The position numbers and the translations under genes were made by a program. DNA of 64,000 nucleotides from JAUHWL01 sp964416385 (GTDB lineage Bacteria; Bacteroidota; Bacteroidia; Flavobacteriales; Schleiferiaceae), in the NCBI GenBank assembly GCA_964416385.1, contig CAYQDW010000004.1:16533-80532 (forward strand), in the 5' to 3' direction. The notes beneath the pieces are model-generated. The model was not told the DNA's origin, ran no database searches, and saw only the letters and a program-made list of their open reading frames with translations. Of the stretch, positions 7,878 to 16,390 are shown one piece after another; the first letter of the stretch is position 1; the number at the start of each line of letters is the position of its first letter.

Positions 7878-7885
7878 TAGTTTTG
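7878..7885 (+). promoter_or_regulatory. Putative -7 element (TAnnTTTG) of the thioredoxin gene
   Basis: TAGTTTTG matches the Bacteroidota sigma-A -7 consensus and lies 22 bp before the ATG at 7908. No well-spaced -33 TTG was found, so the call rests on the -7 element alone. Confidence 0.35.
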
Positions 7886-7907
7886 CCAACAATTAAAAAA
7901 AACAACA

Positions 7908-8231
7908 ATGGCTGTAATTCTAACTAACGATAACGATTTTTCTACGCAACTTGAAGCCACGCCAGTAGTAGTGGTAAAATATTTTGCAGACTGGTGTGGT
8001 TCATGCAAGCTTTTTGCACCAAAATACAAGCGAATTTCTAACGAAGAAGGCTATGCGGGTATCACCTTTTTAGATGTTAACGCAGAAGAAAACCCTGAGG
8101 CCCGCAAAGCAGCCGGGGTAGATAATCTACCATTTATGGCCGTTTTTAAGAACGGTAAACTGATAGAAGGTGCCGCAACAAGCAAAGAAGAGTATCTGAG
8201 AACAATGATTGAAAAAGCTAACGCGCAATAA
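7908..8231 (+). CDS. Thioredoxin-family protein
   Basis: The 107-residue single-domain cytoplasmic thioredoxin has WCGSC (Cys30 and Cys33; the classical thioredoxin motif is WCGPC) and a cis-proline in DNLPFMAV (Pro75). It should reduce or exchange protein disulfides. There is no signal peptide. Ser replaces the active-site Pro, which in this fold usually shifts the redox potential, so it may be specialised rather than the general thioredoxin. A DUF6952 protein follows one base after the stop, an arrangement repeatedly seen in Bacteroidota genomes (from memory). Confidence 0.88.
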   Translation: MAVILTNDNDFSTQLEATPVVVVKYFADWCGSCKLFAPKYKRISNEEGYAGITFLDVNAEENPEARKAAGVDNLPFMAVFKNGKLIEGAATSKEEYLRTMIEKANAQ

Positions 8232-8232
8232 C

Positions 8233-8472
8233 ATGAAATTACCAGTAATCAGAAACTTGGTTAAAACCCACACCTTAGATGCGCTAAAAGCGGCAGAAGA
8301 TGCTATTTTAAATGAGCAGGCTCCGGAAATAACCATAGAAGGTGATGATGAAGGCGAGCAGTTAACGCATGTTATTGGTGCCATTGAGATTTTACAACAT
8401 ATCGCAGATGGCATGGATGAAAAAACTGCATTGCGCACGTTTAGCCAAAGGGTGCGAAACTCAATTTCGTAA
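8233..8472 (+). CDS. DUF6952-like small protein
   Basis: The 79-residue acidic cytoplasmic protein starts MKLPVIRNLVKTHTLDALK, with GAIEILQHIADGMDEKTALRTF towards the C-terminus. The start at 8233 fits the conserved MKLPVI opening; an earlier in-frame codon at 8209 would overlap the thioredoxin gene. It resembles small Bacteroidota proteins of family DUF6952 (recognition from memory, no search possible). It sits one base behind the thioredoxin gene, so the two are co-transcribed and may share a redox-related job; no function is known. Confidence 0.65.
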   Translation: MKLPVIRNLVKTHTLDALKAAEDAILNEQAPEITIEGDDEGEQLTHVIGAIEILQHIADGMDEKTALRTFSQRVRNSIS

Positions 8473-8483
8473 CCAAGAATAAG

Positions 8484-8527
8484 TTAAAAAAAACCGCGCT
8501 AAACAATTAATTAGCGCGGTTTTTTTG
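8484..8527. terminator. Bidirectional terminator between the thioredoxin operon and mscL
   Basis: AAACCGCGCTAA (8491-8502) pairs with TTAGCGCGGTTT (8511-8522). An A-run precedes it and a T-run follows it, so it can end transcription from both convergent units. Confidence 0.9.
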
Positions 8528-8535
8528 TTTTATGC

Positions 8536-8949
8536 CTATTTCTTAAGCAAATCGCGTATTTCAGTTAAGAGCTCCTGATCTTTGGTAGGGCCTGGTGGCG
8601 GCGCTGGTGTTGCAGCTTCTTTCTTTTTCATACGGTTCATCGCCTTAACCACCAAAAAAATCGCAAATGCGATAATGATGAAGTCAAGAACGGTTTGAAT
8701 AAACATGCCATAGTTTAAAGTTACAGCAGCAATCGCGTTTCCGGCTTCATCTAAGCTGGCATCTTTGAGCGTAAGGCTAAGGTCAGAAAAGTTGCTGTTA
8801 CCAATAAGAAGGCCTATTGGTGGCATTAAAATATCATTTACAAAAGATGACACAATTTTGCCAAATGCGGCACCTATTACAACACCAACGGCTAAATCTA
8901 CCACATTGCCGCGCATGGCAAAGGCTTTAAACTCTTTTAGAATACTCAT
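8536..8949 (-). CDS. mscL: Large-conductance mechanosensitive channel MscL
   Basis: The 137-residue protein has the MscL layout. A short N-terminal helix is followed by TM1 with MRGNVVDLAVGVVIGAAFGKIV (residues 13-34, the gate region), a periplasmic loop, TM2 around FIQTVLDFIIIAFAIFLVVK, and a charged C-terminal bundle (MNRMKKKEA, then LLTEIRDLLKK). It opens under membrane tension to release solutes in hypo-osmotic shock. The gene is monocistronic, converging on the thioredoxin operon through a shared terminator. Confidence 0.96.
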   Translation of the reverse strand: MSILKEFKAFAMRGNVVDLAVGVVIGAAFGKIVSSFVNDILMPPIGLLIGNSNFSDLSLTLKDASLDEAGNAIAAVTLNYGMFIQTVLDFIIIAFAIFLVVKAMNRMKKKEAATPAPPPGPTKDQELLTEIRDLLKK

Positions 8950-9079
8950 ACTTTTCTTGTATTAGATTTGAATTAGTCGAAGCTACAATTTCGCATGATA
9001 CAATTTATACACTCCAAAAATCATTTAGATACGCTATTTAACCAATGTTTGATTTTTTCAAATCACAACTAAGACTAAT

Positions 9080-9087
9080 TACATTTG
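9080..9087 (+). promoter_or_regulatory. Putative -7 element upstream of the membrane protein-cca operon
   Basis: TACATTTG matches TAnnTTTG, 17 bp before ATG 9105, at the start of a co-directional three-gene run. The -33 element is not convincing. Confidence 0.4.
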
Positions 9088-9104
9088 CACCCCTTTAAAA
9101 TAAA

Positions 9105-9467
9105 ATGGCAGTAAAGTTTTTTATACTCTTCTTGTTTATCATCTCTGTGGCGGCCATACTTGTGCTTTATGCATTAAAGATGGCCTACAACTTTTTATAT
9201 CTGCGGCTACGCGATAAAAAAAAGCCAGGCGCTATAGGTGATTTTTTTACACGAAATTTCATTCATAAAGGTGATGATATGCGTTGGCAGAAGGCATTTT
9301 TTGCGCTACCACTTATGTTTGGTATTGTGCTTGAAGATGAACCCCAACCCATACAAGACATAAAACGCATAATTAAAAGGCTACACATGGCTATTTACAG
9401 CGTGTTAATAGTTGCCATGTTACTGGCCATTTATGCTTCTAAAGCTTATCCTGAAGGATTATTTTAA
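9105..9467 (+). CDS. Small two-TM membrane protein of unknown function
   Basis: The 120-residue protein has an N-terminal transmembrane helix (residues 4-24, FFILFLFIISVAAILVLYAL), a basic cytoplasmic stretch (LRLRDKKKPG), a middle part with AFFALPLMFGIVLEDEPQP, and a second helix near the C-terminus (about residues 95-112). I do not recognise the family. Its TAA shares one base with the ATG of cca, so it heads a coupled operon with cca and a pRiA4b-type protein. Membrane location follows from the helices; the function is unknown. Confidence 0.75.
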   Translation: MAVKFFILFLFIISVAAILVLYALKMAYNFLYLRLRDKKKPGAIGDFFTRNFIHKGDDMRWQKAFFALPLMFGIVLEDEPQPIQDIKRIIKRLHMAIYSVLIVAMLLAIYASKAYPEGLF

Positions 9468-10906
9468 TGATACACACAACGCAAATTGGTCATTTTGTAG
9501 ATGCCTCAGTATTTAAAGCCGTAGCGAACGCGGCAGCAGATATTGGCGTAGAAGCCTATGTTGTTGGCGGCTATGTGCGCGATTGTCTACTTGGCAGGCC
9601 AAAGCCCAAAGATCTTGATTTTGTTTGTGTGGGTAGTGGCATTAAACTCGCCAAACGACTGGCAGAAAATTCACCTGGTGCTGTAAAAGTCACGGTTTTT
9701 AAGCATTTTGGCACTGCACAAGTTCGCCTTTTTGGGTATGACTTAGAGTTTGTTGGGGCGCGTAAAGAATCTTACAGTCAGCATTCGCGTAATCCAGCGG
9801 TAGAAGATGGAACCTTACAAGACGATCAAAATAGACGCGATTTTACCATTAATGCCATGGCCATATCTTTAAATAAAGATACCTATGGCCAATTGGTAGA
9901 TCCTTTTAATGGTATAAATGATTTAAAAGAAGGGGTTTTGCGCACCCCGCTAGACCCCTTACAAACATTTAGTGATGACCCTTTGCGGATGTTAAGGGCA
10001 ACCAGGTTTGCGGCACAACTTGACTTTTATGTGCATCCGGAGGCTTTAAAAGCCATTGAAGAAACCCGAACGCGCATCGCGATAATTAGCAGAGAACGCA
10101 TTGCCGATGAATTGACCAAAACATTGCAGGCACAACGTCCTTCAGTAGGCCTCGCCATTTTGTATCAAACCGGTTTGTTAGCAGAAATCTTTCCAGAATT
10201 GGTTGCTCTTAAAGGTGTTGATGAGGTGGATGGGCAAACACATAAAGACAATTTTTATCACACCTTACAGGTGGTAGATAACCTTTGCCGTAACAGTGAT
10301 AACGTATGGTTGCGCTGGGCAGCATTGCTGCATGATATTGGCAAACCAGTTACGAAACGGTTTGTAAAAGGCATAGGCTGGACGTTTCATGGCCATGAAT
10401 TTGTGGGGAGTAAAATGGTGCCAAGAATTTTTAAAAACCTCAAACTTCCGCAGAATGAGAAAATGCGTTTTGTGCAAAAAATCGTAAAACTAAGCTCTAG
10501 GCCCATAGCCTTGGTTGAAGATGTGGTTACAGACAGTGCGGTTAGACGGTTGCTTTTTGAAGCTGGAGATGACATAGATGACCTCATGATACTTTGTGAA
10601 GCAGACATTACCACAAAAAACAACAAAAAGCGAGATCGGTATCTGCGCAATTTTGCTGTGGTTAGAGAGAAATTGGCTGAGGTAGAAAAAAAAGACCGCC
10701 TGCGCAATTGGCAGCCGCCTGTTGATGGCGAAGAGATCATGAATGTTTTTGGTATTGCACCAGGAAGAGAAGTAGGTATTATTAAGCAAGCCATTCGCGA
10801 AGCAATCTTAGAAGGTACCATACCTAATGAGTACCAAGCTGCTTATACATATATGCTGGCCTTAGGCACTGAGATAGGTTTAACACGCAAACAGGAAAAA
10901 AATTAA
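9467..10906 (+). CDS. cca: CCA-adding tRNA nucleotidyltransferase with HD domain
   Basis: The 479-residue class II nucleotidyltransferase carries the head motif VGGYVRDCLLGR and the catalytic DLD pair (Asp49, Asp51) in residues 33-55. RRDFTINAMA follows around 125-134 and the RNA-binding region around DDPLRMLRATRFAAQL. An HD domain (LLHDIGKP, His289-Asp290) occupies the C-terminal half. It adds or repairs the 3' CCA end of tRNAs; HD-containing members often also have phosphohydrolase activity. It overlaps its neighbours by one base on both sides (TAATG arrangement), so the three genes form a coupled operon. Confidence 0.94.
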   Translation: MIHTTQIGHFVDASVFKAVANAAADIGVEAYVVGGYVRDCLLGRPKPKDLDFVCVGSGIKLAKRLAENSPGAVKVTVFKHFGTAQVRLFGYDLEFVGARKESYSQHSRNPAVEDGTLQDDQNRRDFTINAMAISLNKDTYGQLVDPFNGINDLKEGVLRTPLDPLQTFSDDPLRMLRATRFAAQLDFYVHPEALKAIEETRTRIAIISRERIADELTKTLQAQRPSVGLAILYQTGLLAEIFPELVALKGVDEVDGQTHKDNFYHTLQVVDNLCRNSDNVWLRWAALLHDIGKPVTKRFVKGIGWTFHGHEFVGSKMVPRIFKNLKLPQNEKMRFVQKIVKLSSRPIALVEDVVTDSAVRRLLFEAGDDIDDLMILCEADITTKNNKKRDRYLRNFAVVREKLAEVEKKDRLRNWQPPVDGEEIMNVFGIAPGREVGIIKQAIREAILEGTIPNEYQAAYTYMLALGTEIGLTRKQEKN

Positions 10907-11463
10907 TGCAACACGTTTTTGTTTTTAGGGTAATCTTAGATTCTGCAGATGAAGATGTTTTTCGGGATATTGAAGTTTTAGCGACACAAACCTTAGAAGA
11001 CCTTCACCTAGGCATATTAAATGCTTTTGGCATTGCCCCAGGCGAGATGGCATCTTTTTACATGAGTGATGATCAATGGCATCAAGGCGAAGAAGTGCCA
11101 CTGGTTGATATGGGCTTTGGGGCTATAAATATGGGCTTAATGCATGATATTGCGTTAAATACGTGGTTAGATACAGCAGGCAAAAGAGCGCTTTATGTCT
11201 ATGATTATCTTGCGTTATGGACATTTTTTGTGGAATTTGTTGAGAAAAAAGAAATCGAAATAACAGATATTTTAGAAGAAAAAGTTTTGTTATTTCCAAA
11301 AACAGTTTACTTTTACGGCCGTAATCCGAATGAAGCACCGTCTAAAGATTTTGCTTCAAATGAAACTGAAAAAAAGCATTTATTTGATGATGCTTTTGAA
11401 AATGAAGAAGATGATTTCGGAGACGATGAACAAAGTTTTAACGACTACCATGATGAATGGTAG
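10906..11463 (+). CDS. pRiA4b ORF-3-like protein with an acidic tail
   Basis: The 185-residue protein resembles the plasmid pRiA4b ORF-3 / IS1096 TnpR-like family (PRiA4_ORF3). It opens HVFVFRVILDSADEDVFRDI, then LEDLHLGILNAFGI, with SFYMSDDQWHQGEEVPL following. The last 35 residues are very acidic (ENEEDDFGDDEQSFNDYHDE). No catalytic residues are established for the family, and despite the name nothing here suggests a mobile element. It is coupled to cca by a one-base overlap and ends at a strong terminator. Function unknown. Confidence 0.7.
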   Translation: MQHVFVFRVILDSADEDVFRDIEVLATQTLEDLHLGILNAFGIAPGEMASFYMSDDQWHQGEEVPLVDMGFGAINMGLMHDIALNTWLDTAGKRALYVYDYLALWTFFVEFVEKKEIEITDILEEKVLLFPKTVYFYGRNPNEAPSKDFASNETEKKHLFDDAFENEEDDFGDDEQSFNDYHDEW

Positions 11464-11489
11464 GTTTTCATAGGTTGATTGGTTAGGTT

Positions 11490-11523
11490 GCGAGCCCCGC
11501 TTTTAGCGGGGCTCGCGTTTTTT
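11490..11523 (+). terminator. Rho-independent terminator of the cca operon
   Basis: GCGAGCCCCGCT (11490-11501) pairs perfectly with AGCGGGGCTCGC (11505-11516) around a three-base loop, followed by T at 11518-11523. The T-run overlaps the stop codon of the converging gene. Confidence 0.92.
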
Positions 11524-11821
11524 AGTCAATTTTTACAGAAAGTATGCGGTGTACAGGAAGTTTAATGCGCCCCTTTAACAAGATGTGCGTACCTAATTGC
11601 ACCCATATTGTTGTGTGAATACGCTTTATAGAATCGGTATCCATGAAAAAAATATGGACTTTTCGCTGTTCTAAATTGCCCAAACTTGTAGCACGGTGAA
11701 TTTGCCTTGAACGCTTCATCATGGCCTCTCTGTTGGGTAATACATCCTCTGCAGGAAAAGTTAAGGTATTGATGGAGTCTCTATCAATAAATTGGGCATG
11801 ATCTAGAAATGTATCAGACAT
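11522..11821 (-). CDS. Conserved Bacteroidota protein of unknown function
   Basis: The 99-residue protein contains MMKRSRQIHRATSLGNLEQ and KVHIFFMDTDSIKRIHTTIW, ending LPVHRILSVKID. The RATSLGNL...K...F.D....TTVW pattern is one I recall from a set of small conserved Bacteroidota proteins with no assigned function. No signal peptide or membrane helix is present, so it is probably cytoplasmic. It stands alone between the cca operon terminator and a divergent ion-channel gene. Confidence 0.7.
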   Translation of the reverse strand: MSDTFLDHAQFIDRDSINTLTFPAEDVLPNREAMMKRSRQIHRATSLGNLEQRKVHIFFMDTDSIKRIHTTIWVQLGTHILLKGRIKLPVHRILSVKID

Positions 11822-11941
11822 CCGATGAAGAAATTTAGCGCGTGTTAAGCCTACCGAAAGTACAAATTTATACTTCAGTAAAACTGATTTGTAACAGGTT
11901 TAAGATCGTGCCCTTAGATTTTTAACCTTTGCCACTACATT

Positions 11942-12763
11942 ATGAGCAACCATAAAACATCCTTTAAACAACAGCTCCATACCATCATCTTTGAAGCCGA
12001 AACACGCGGTGGTAAAGCATTTGACGTAGCCTTATTTATTATGATTATGGGCAGCATTGCAGTGGTGATGCTAGAAAGTGTTGCTGCTTTAGATGCTAAA
12101 TATCACCGTCTTTTTTATGCGCTAGAATGGTTTTTTACCATCGTATTTACGGTAGAATATGCCCTGCGTATTTATAGTATTGGTACACCCATGAGGTACA
12201 TCTGGAGTTTTTACGGCATTATTGATCTGCTCGCTATTTTACCAACCTATTTGGCCATTTTCTTTGCTGGCTCACACATGCTGGTTACGGTGCGTATTTT
12301 ACGTCTGTTGCGCATTTTTCGGGTACTCAAGTTATCGCGCTTTATGAGCGAGAGCAACGCACTTTTAATGGCATTGTGGGCAAGTAGACGAAAAATTTCA
12401 GTATTTCTTTTTGTGGTATTTCTAATTACAATTATCATGGGTACGCTCATGTATCTCATAGAAGGCAAGGAGAATGGTTTTACCAGCATCCCCCTCAGTA
12501 TCTATTGGGCCATTGTAACATTAACAACAGTTGGATTTGGAGATATCACCCCAAAAACAGAACTGGGGCAGGCCCTCGCAGCCTTTATTATGATATTGGG
12601 CTATGGCATTATTGCCGTGCCAACGGGCATTGTGAGTTCAGAAATGGTAAAGGCTAGCAACCAAGATTCTGGCACCACAGATAGTTGCCATAATTGTGGG
12701 GCAGAAGGGCATAGGTTAGGGGCCAAATTTTGTTATAAATGTGGTCACGTGCTTGATTTATAA
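11942..12763 (+). CDS. Voltage-gated-type K+ channel with C-terminal zinc ribbon
   Basis: The 273-residue six-TM channel has a voltage-sensor-like S4 with regularly spaced arginines (TVRILRLLRIFRVLKLSRF, about residues 115-134), a pore loop with the K+ filter TTVGFGD (195-201), and S6 (FIMILGYGIIAVPTGIV). This is the ion_trans/Kv layout: a tetrameric inner-membrane K+ channel. Unusually, residues about 248-270 hold two CxxC pairs (SCHNCG...FCYKCG), a zinc-ribbon-like cytoplasmic tail. miaA begins 2 bp after the stop, so the two are co-transcribed, probably without functional connection. Confidence 0.9.
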   Translation: MSNHKTSFKQQLHTIIFEAETRGGKAFDVALFIMIMGSIAVVMLESVAALDAKYHRLFYALEWFFTIVFTVEYALRIYSIGTPMRYIWSFYGIIDLLAILPTYLAIFFAGSHMLVTVRILRLLRIFRVLKLSRFMSESNALLMALWASRRKISVFLFVVFLITIIMGTLMYLIEGKENGFTSIPLSIYWAIVTLTTVGFGDITPKTELGQALAAFIMILGYGIIAVPTGIVSSEMVKASNQDSGTTDSCHNCGAEGHRLGAKFCYKCGHVLDL

Positions 12764-12765
12764 AC

Positions 12766-13671
12766 ATGCTAGAGTCTGCCGGGCATAACCTCATATATGT
12801 TGCAGGGCCTACTGCAAGCGGTAAAACCGATGTGTCCATTGCGTTGGCTAAAAGCCTCAATACTGAGATTATCTCATGCGACAGTCGACAGTTTTTTAAA
12901 GAACTAAAAATTGGCGCAGCGCCACCCACCAAAGAGCAACTACAAGCAGTAAAGCACCATTTTATTCAGCATCTATCAGTAATGCAAGACTATAATGCCG
13001 GACGTTTTGGTGCCGAGGCGCAAGACCTTTTAGAGCAACTTTTTAAAGCGCATAAAACGGCTATCATGGTAGGCGGCAGTGGCTTGTATGCCAATGCTGT
13101 TTTATATGGTTTTGATGATTTACCCCAAGCTAACGAATCGGTACGCGCCCATTACGCCAAAGTGTTAACGGCAGAAGGGCTTGAGGCCTTACAACGAGAA
13201 TTGGCACTGAAAGACCCTGAATATTTCGAAGAAGTAGATCGGTATAACCCACATCGTTTAATACGTGCCTTAGAAGTTATTGCTTCCACAGGGGCAAAGT
13301 ATTCTGCGCTTCGCCAACAAAATAACAAGCGTGCCAACTTTAAAACTACCATTTTGGTCATGGATGTACCAAGAGAAGAACTCTACGCAAACATCAACGC
13401 ACGGGTAGACCATATGGTAAACGCTGGGCTAGAGGAGGAAGCACGCACCCTTTGGCCACAAGCCCATTTACAAACCCTTAATACCGTGGGTTATAAAGAA
13501 TGGTTTGCACATTTTAGGGGCGAAATAACCCGAGCACAAACCATAGATTTAATCAAACAAAATACCCGCAGGTTTGCTAAACGGCAGATTACGTGGTTTA
13601 AGCGCTATAAAGAAGCAATATGGGTAAAGCCTGATGATCTTGCGGGGATGATGAAAATTCTCAACCCGTAA
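12766..13671 (+). CDS. miaA: tRNA dimethylallyltransferase MiaA
   Basis: The 301-residue enzyme transfers a dimethylallyl group to A37 of tRNAs reading UNN codons. Visible are the P-loop GPTASGKT (14-21), CDSRQFF (38-44, the substrate-positioning motif, usually DSRQ-V/F-Y), GGSGLYANAV, and the C-terminal NTRRFAKRQITWFKR. The length is typical. It is encoded 2 bp after the K+ channel gene and 30 bp before lpxK. Confidence 0.95.
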   Translation: MLESAGHNLIYVAGPTASGKTDVSIALAKSLNTEIISCDSRQFFKELKIGAAPPTKEQLQAVKHHFIQHLSVMQDYNAGRFGAEAQDLLEQLFKAHKTAIMVGGSGLYANAVLYGFDDLPQANESVRAHYAKVLTAEGLEALQRELALKDPEYFEEVDRYNPHRLIRALEVIASTGAKYSALRQQNNKRANFKTTILVMDVPREELYANINARVDHMVNAGLEEEARTLWPQAHLQTLNTVGYKEWFAHFRGEITRAQTIDLIKQNTRRFAKRQITWFKRYKEAIWVKPDDLAGMMKILNP

Positions 13672-13701
13672 TTAATTCTATTTGCGCTTTATCTTGCACA
13701 C

Positions 13702-14721
13702 ATGAAACTGGCGCGTCCTTTTCTCATTTTCCTGAATCCGCTGTATGCATTGATCACTTGGCTGCGCAATGTTTTTTTTGATATTGGTTTGTTACAGAGC
13801 ACTTGGTTTAATCACCCAGTAATAGTTATTGGCAACCTGAGTACAGGCGGCACGGGTAAAACCCCGCATACAGAATTCTTGATAAAGCAGTTAAAAAACG
13901 ACTATAAATTGGCGGTGCTTAGCCGTGGTTATGGCCGTAAAAGCCGTGGCTATCAGGAGGCAGGATTATTGCCATTAGCCAATTTGGTGGGTGATGAACC
14001 TGCCCAAATCAAACAAAAATTTCAAGATATAACAGTTGCGGTTGATGCAAATCGTGTAGCGGGAATTAATCGTTTGCTGGCTAAAAAAAATAAACCAGAG
14101 GTTGTTTTACTAGACGATGCCTTTCAACACAGATGGCTGGAGGCGGGGTATTACATACTGCTAACGCCATACAAACAGCCCTATACGCGCGATTTCTTGT
14201 TGCCAGCCGGAAACCTTCGCGAACTTCGTGCGGGTGCTTCTCGTGCTCATTGTATTATTGTAACCAAATGCCCAGAAGATTTAGGTAAACCAGAAATGGA
14301 CGCATTGATTGCTGAACTTAACCCGTTAAGCCATCAAGATGTATTTTTTACCACAATTAAATATGCTCAACCAGTTGGTTCATTATTTGACATCAATGCG
14401 GTACCATTTTTATTGGTCACGGGTATTGCAGATAGCAGCGCGTTAGTCAATCACCTGCAAAAAGCCAATGCTAACTTTCAACATGTTCGCTTTTCTGATC
14501 ATCATCATTTTACTGATGCAGACATAGCAGACTTAATAAAGCGGGCAAAAGAGGCCAGGCTAGCGCATATCGTTACCACAGAAAAAGATTTTCAGCGGCT
14601 ACCCACAGCGCCATTTGAAGCGGTGGGTATAAAGCTTACATATATTCCCATAGAGGTGGTTTTTTTGCGTGATGAGGCCTTGTTTTTGAAAAACATTCGC
14701 ACATATATAGCTGGCTATTAA
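13702..14721 (+). CDS. lpxK: Tetraacyldisaccharide 4'-kinase LpxK
   Basis: The 339-residue inner-membrane-associated kinase phosphorylates the 4' position of the lipid A disaccharide. An N-terminal hydrophobic helix (residues 6-30) precedes the P-loop GNLSTGGTGKTP (44-55). LSRGYGRKSRGY and VVLLDDAFQHRW (the Walker B-like region) follow, as in the family. It shows that the organism makes lipid A. It may be co-transcribed with miaA; a 164 bp gap separates it from gatB. Confidence 0.95.
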   Translation: MKLARPFLIFLNPLYALITWLRNVFFDIGLLQSTWFNHPVIVIGNLSTGGTGKTPHTEFLIKQLKNDYKLAVLSRGYGRKSRGYQEAGLLPLANLVGDEPAQIKQKFQDITVAVDANRVAGINRLLAKKNKPEVVLLDDAFQHRWLEAGYYILLTPYKQPYTRDFLLPAGNLRELRAGASRAHCIIVTKCPEDLGKPEMDALIAELNPLSHQDVFFTTIKYAQPVGSLFDINAVPFLLVTGIADSSALVNHLQKANANFQHVRFSDHHHFTDADIADLIKRAKEARLAHIVTTEKDFQRLPTAPFEAVGIKLTYIPIEVVFLRDEALFLKNIRTYIAGY

Positions 14722-14849
14722 TCGCCTGCCGCACCCGCTTTGCCTTAAATCAAATTCACCATTGCAGACATAAATCTTGGCCCCGCCAATAGGCCGTTTT
14801 AGAAAGTGTAGAGCCGTATCAAATTGGCAATATTTTAGCGGTTGAGGCG

Positions 14850-14857
14850 TAATTTTG
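14850..14857 (+). promoter_or_regulatory. Putative -7 element of gatB
   Basis: TAATTTTG fits TAnnTTTG, 28 bp before the gatB ATG. A TTG at 14824 is 23 bp away, slightly longer than the usual spacing. Confidence 0.35.
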
Positions 14858-14885
14858 CGTTCTTTGCACATCCTAAGAATTTGGT

Positions 14886-16346
14886 ATGCAAACAGCAACA
14901 AAGCAACAATATGAAGCCGTTATCGGGCTTGAAGTACATATCCAGCTAAATACACATTCTAAAGCCTATTCTAGTGATGCCACCACTTACGGGGCATTGC
15001 CCAACACCCAGGTTAGTCCGGTAAGTTTAGGCCATCCAGGCACGCTGCCCATGTTTAATGAAAAGGCGGTGGCTTATGCAGTACGGCTTGGTGTGGCTTG
15101 CCAAAGTACCATCCGTGAGCGTAATGAGTTTGCGCGTAAGAACTACTTTTATGCAGACTTGCCCAAGGGTTATCAAATTACCCAACATCACACGCCTATC
15201 TGTAATGGCGGTCGTATTCGCATCAAAGATGCTCAGGGTAATGAAAAAATAATTGGAATCACCCGCATACACATGGAAGAAGATTCTGGGAAGAGCATAC
15301 ATGACCTAGACCCTTTTAATACGCTTATTGACCTCAACCGCGCTGGTGTACCACTTTTAGAAATGGTTAGTGAACCCGATTTTAGAGATGGCATTGAGGC
15401 TTATAACTACCTAAGCGAAGTACGTAAATTGGTACGTTATCTGGATATTAGTGACGGAAATATGGAGGAGGGGAGCTTGCGTTGTGATGTTAACGTTTCT
15501 GTACGTCCGGTTGGTAGAGAAAAATTTGGCACCAAAGTAGAGGTTAAGAATATGAACTCTTTCCGAAATGTGCAGCGTGCCATAGACCATGAGATAGAAC
15601 GCCAAATTGCACTCATAGAAAATGGCGGTGAAGTAATTCAAGAAACAAGAACTTTTGACGCTGCAAAAGGCACCACCAGTGCCATGCGTACCAAAGAGGA
15701 TGCACATGATTACCGTTATTTTAATGAGCCTGATTTGCAGCCCGTAATCGTTACAGATACCTATATAGACGAGGTAAGGTCTAGCATGCCTCCGCTGCCA
15801 AATGAACTCTTTACAAAATACACACAAGAGCTCGGATTAAGTGACTATGATGCGGGGGTGCTTACAGAAAACAAGCAGTTTGCCATGTATTTTGAAGCGC
15901 TTATAAACCACACAGAAAACGTGAAATCTGCTGCAAATTGGATGATGGGAGCAATTAAGAGTCATTTAAATGACAAAGCCATTGATATTTCAGACTTCTT
16001 AGTTGCACCAGAAAAAATAGCCGCATGTATTGCTTTGGTTGATGCTGGTAAGATTAGCAACACCATTGCAGCACAAAATGTATTTCCATTATTGATAACG
16101 CACCCAGAGGCAGATCCATTGGCGTTGGCAACGGAAAATAACTGGTTGCAAGAAAGTGATAGCGATGCGCTAAGTGATTTTGTAAAGCAAGCGCTAGCAA
16201 AGTACCCTGAAAAGGTAGAAGAGTATAAAAACGGTAAAAAAGGGCTATTGGGTTTATTTATGGGCGAAGTTATGAAGCTCAGCCAAGGTAAAGCAGACCC
16301 AAAAGTGGCCAGCCAATTAGTGCAACAAGCGTTGGAAGAACAATAG
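14886..16346 (+). CDS. gatB: Aspartyl/glutamyl-tRNA(Asn/Gln) amidotransferase subunit B
   Basis: The 486-residue protein has the GatB signatures GLEVHIQLNT near the N-terminus and SDGNMEEGSLRCDVNVSVR around residues 190-208. EVKNMNSFRNVQRAIDHEI follows, with a C-terminal YqeY-like helical domain binding tRNA. With GatA and GatC it amidates misacylated Glu-tRNA(Gln) or Asp-tRNA(Asn). gatA and gatC are not in the window, as often in Bacteroidota where the genes are dispersed. Confidence 0.96.
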   Translation: MQTATKQQYEAVIGLEVHIQLNTHSKAYSSDATTYGALPNTQVSPVSLGHPGTLPMFNEKAVAYAVRLGVACQSTIRERNEFARKNYFYADLPKGYQITQHHTPICNGGRIRIKDAQGNEKIIGITRIHMEEDSGKSIHDLDPFNTLIDLNRAGVPLLEMVSEPDFRDGIEAYNYLSEVRKLVRYLDISDGNMEEGSLRCDVNVSVRPVGREKFGTKVEVKNMNSFRNVQRAIDHEIERQIALIENGGEVIQETRTFDAAKGTTSAMRTKEDAHDYRYFNEPDLQPVIVTDTYIDEVRSSMPPLPNELFTKYTQELGLSDYDAGVLTENKQFAMYFEALINHTENVKSAANWMMGAIKSHLNDKAIDISDFLVAPEKIAACIALVDAGKISNTIAAQNVFPLLITHPEADPLALATENNWLQESDSDALSDFVKQALAKYPEKVEEYKNGKKGLLGLFMGEVMKLSQGKADPKVASQLVQQALEEQ

Positions 16347-16390
16347 GTTTCATCGCCAACATTTTGTTTGGAAAAAAGGAAGATACAAGA

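Noticed and set aside
10387..10821. A 144-codon minus-strand frame within cca
   Set aside because: Serine-rich shadow of the conserved HD-domain part of cca, with no promoter or homologue-like features.
10906..11463. Mobile-element gene, because of the pRiA4b/IS1096 family name
   Set aside because: The gene is coupled to cca by a one-base overlap and no inverted repeats or transposase are nearby; the family name is historical.
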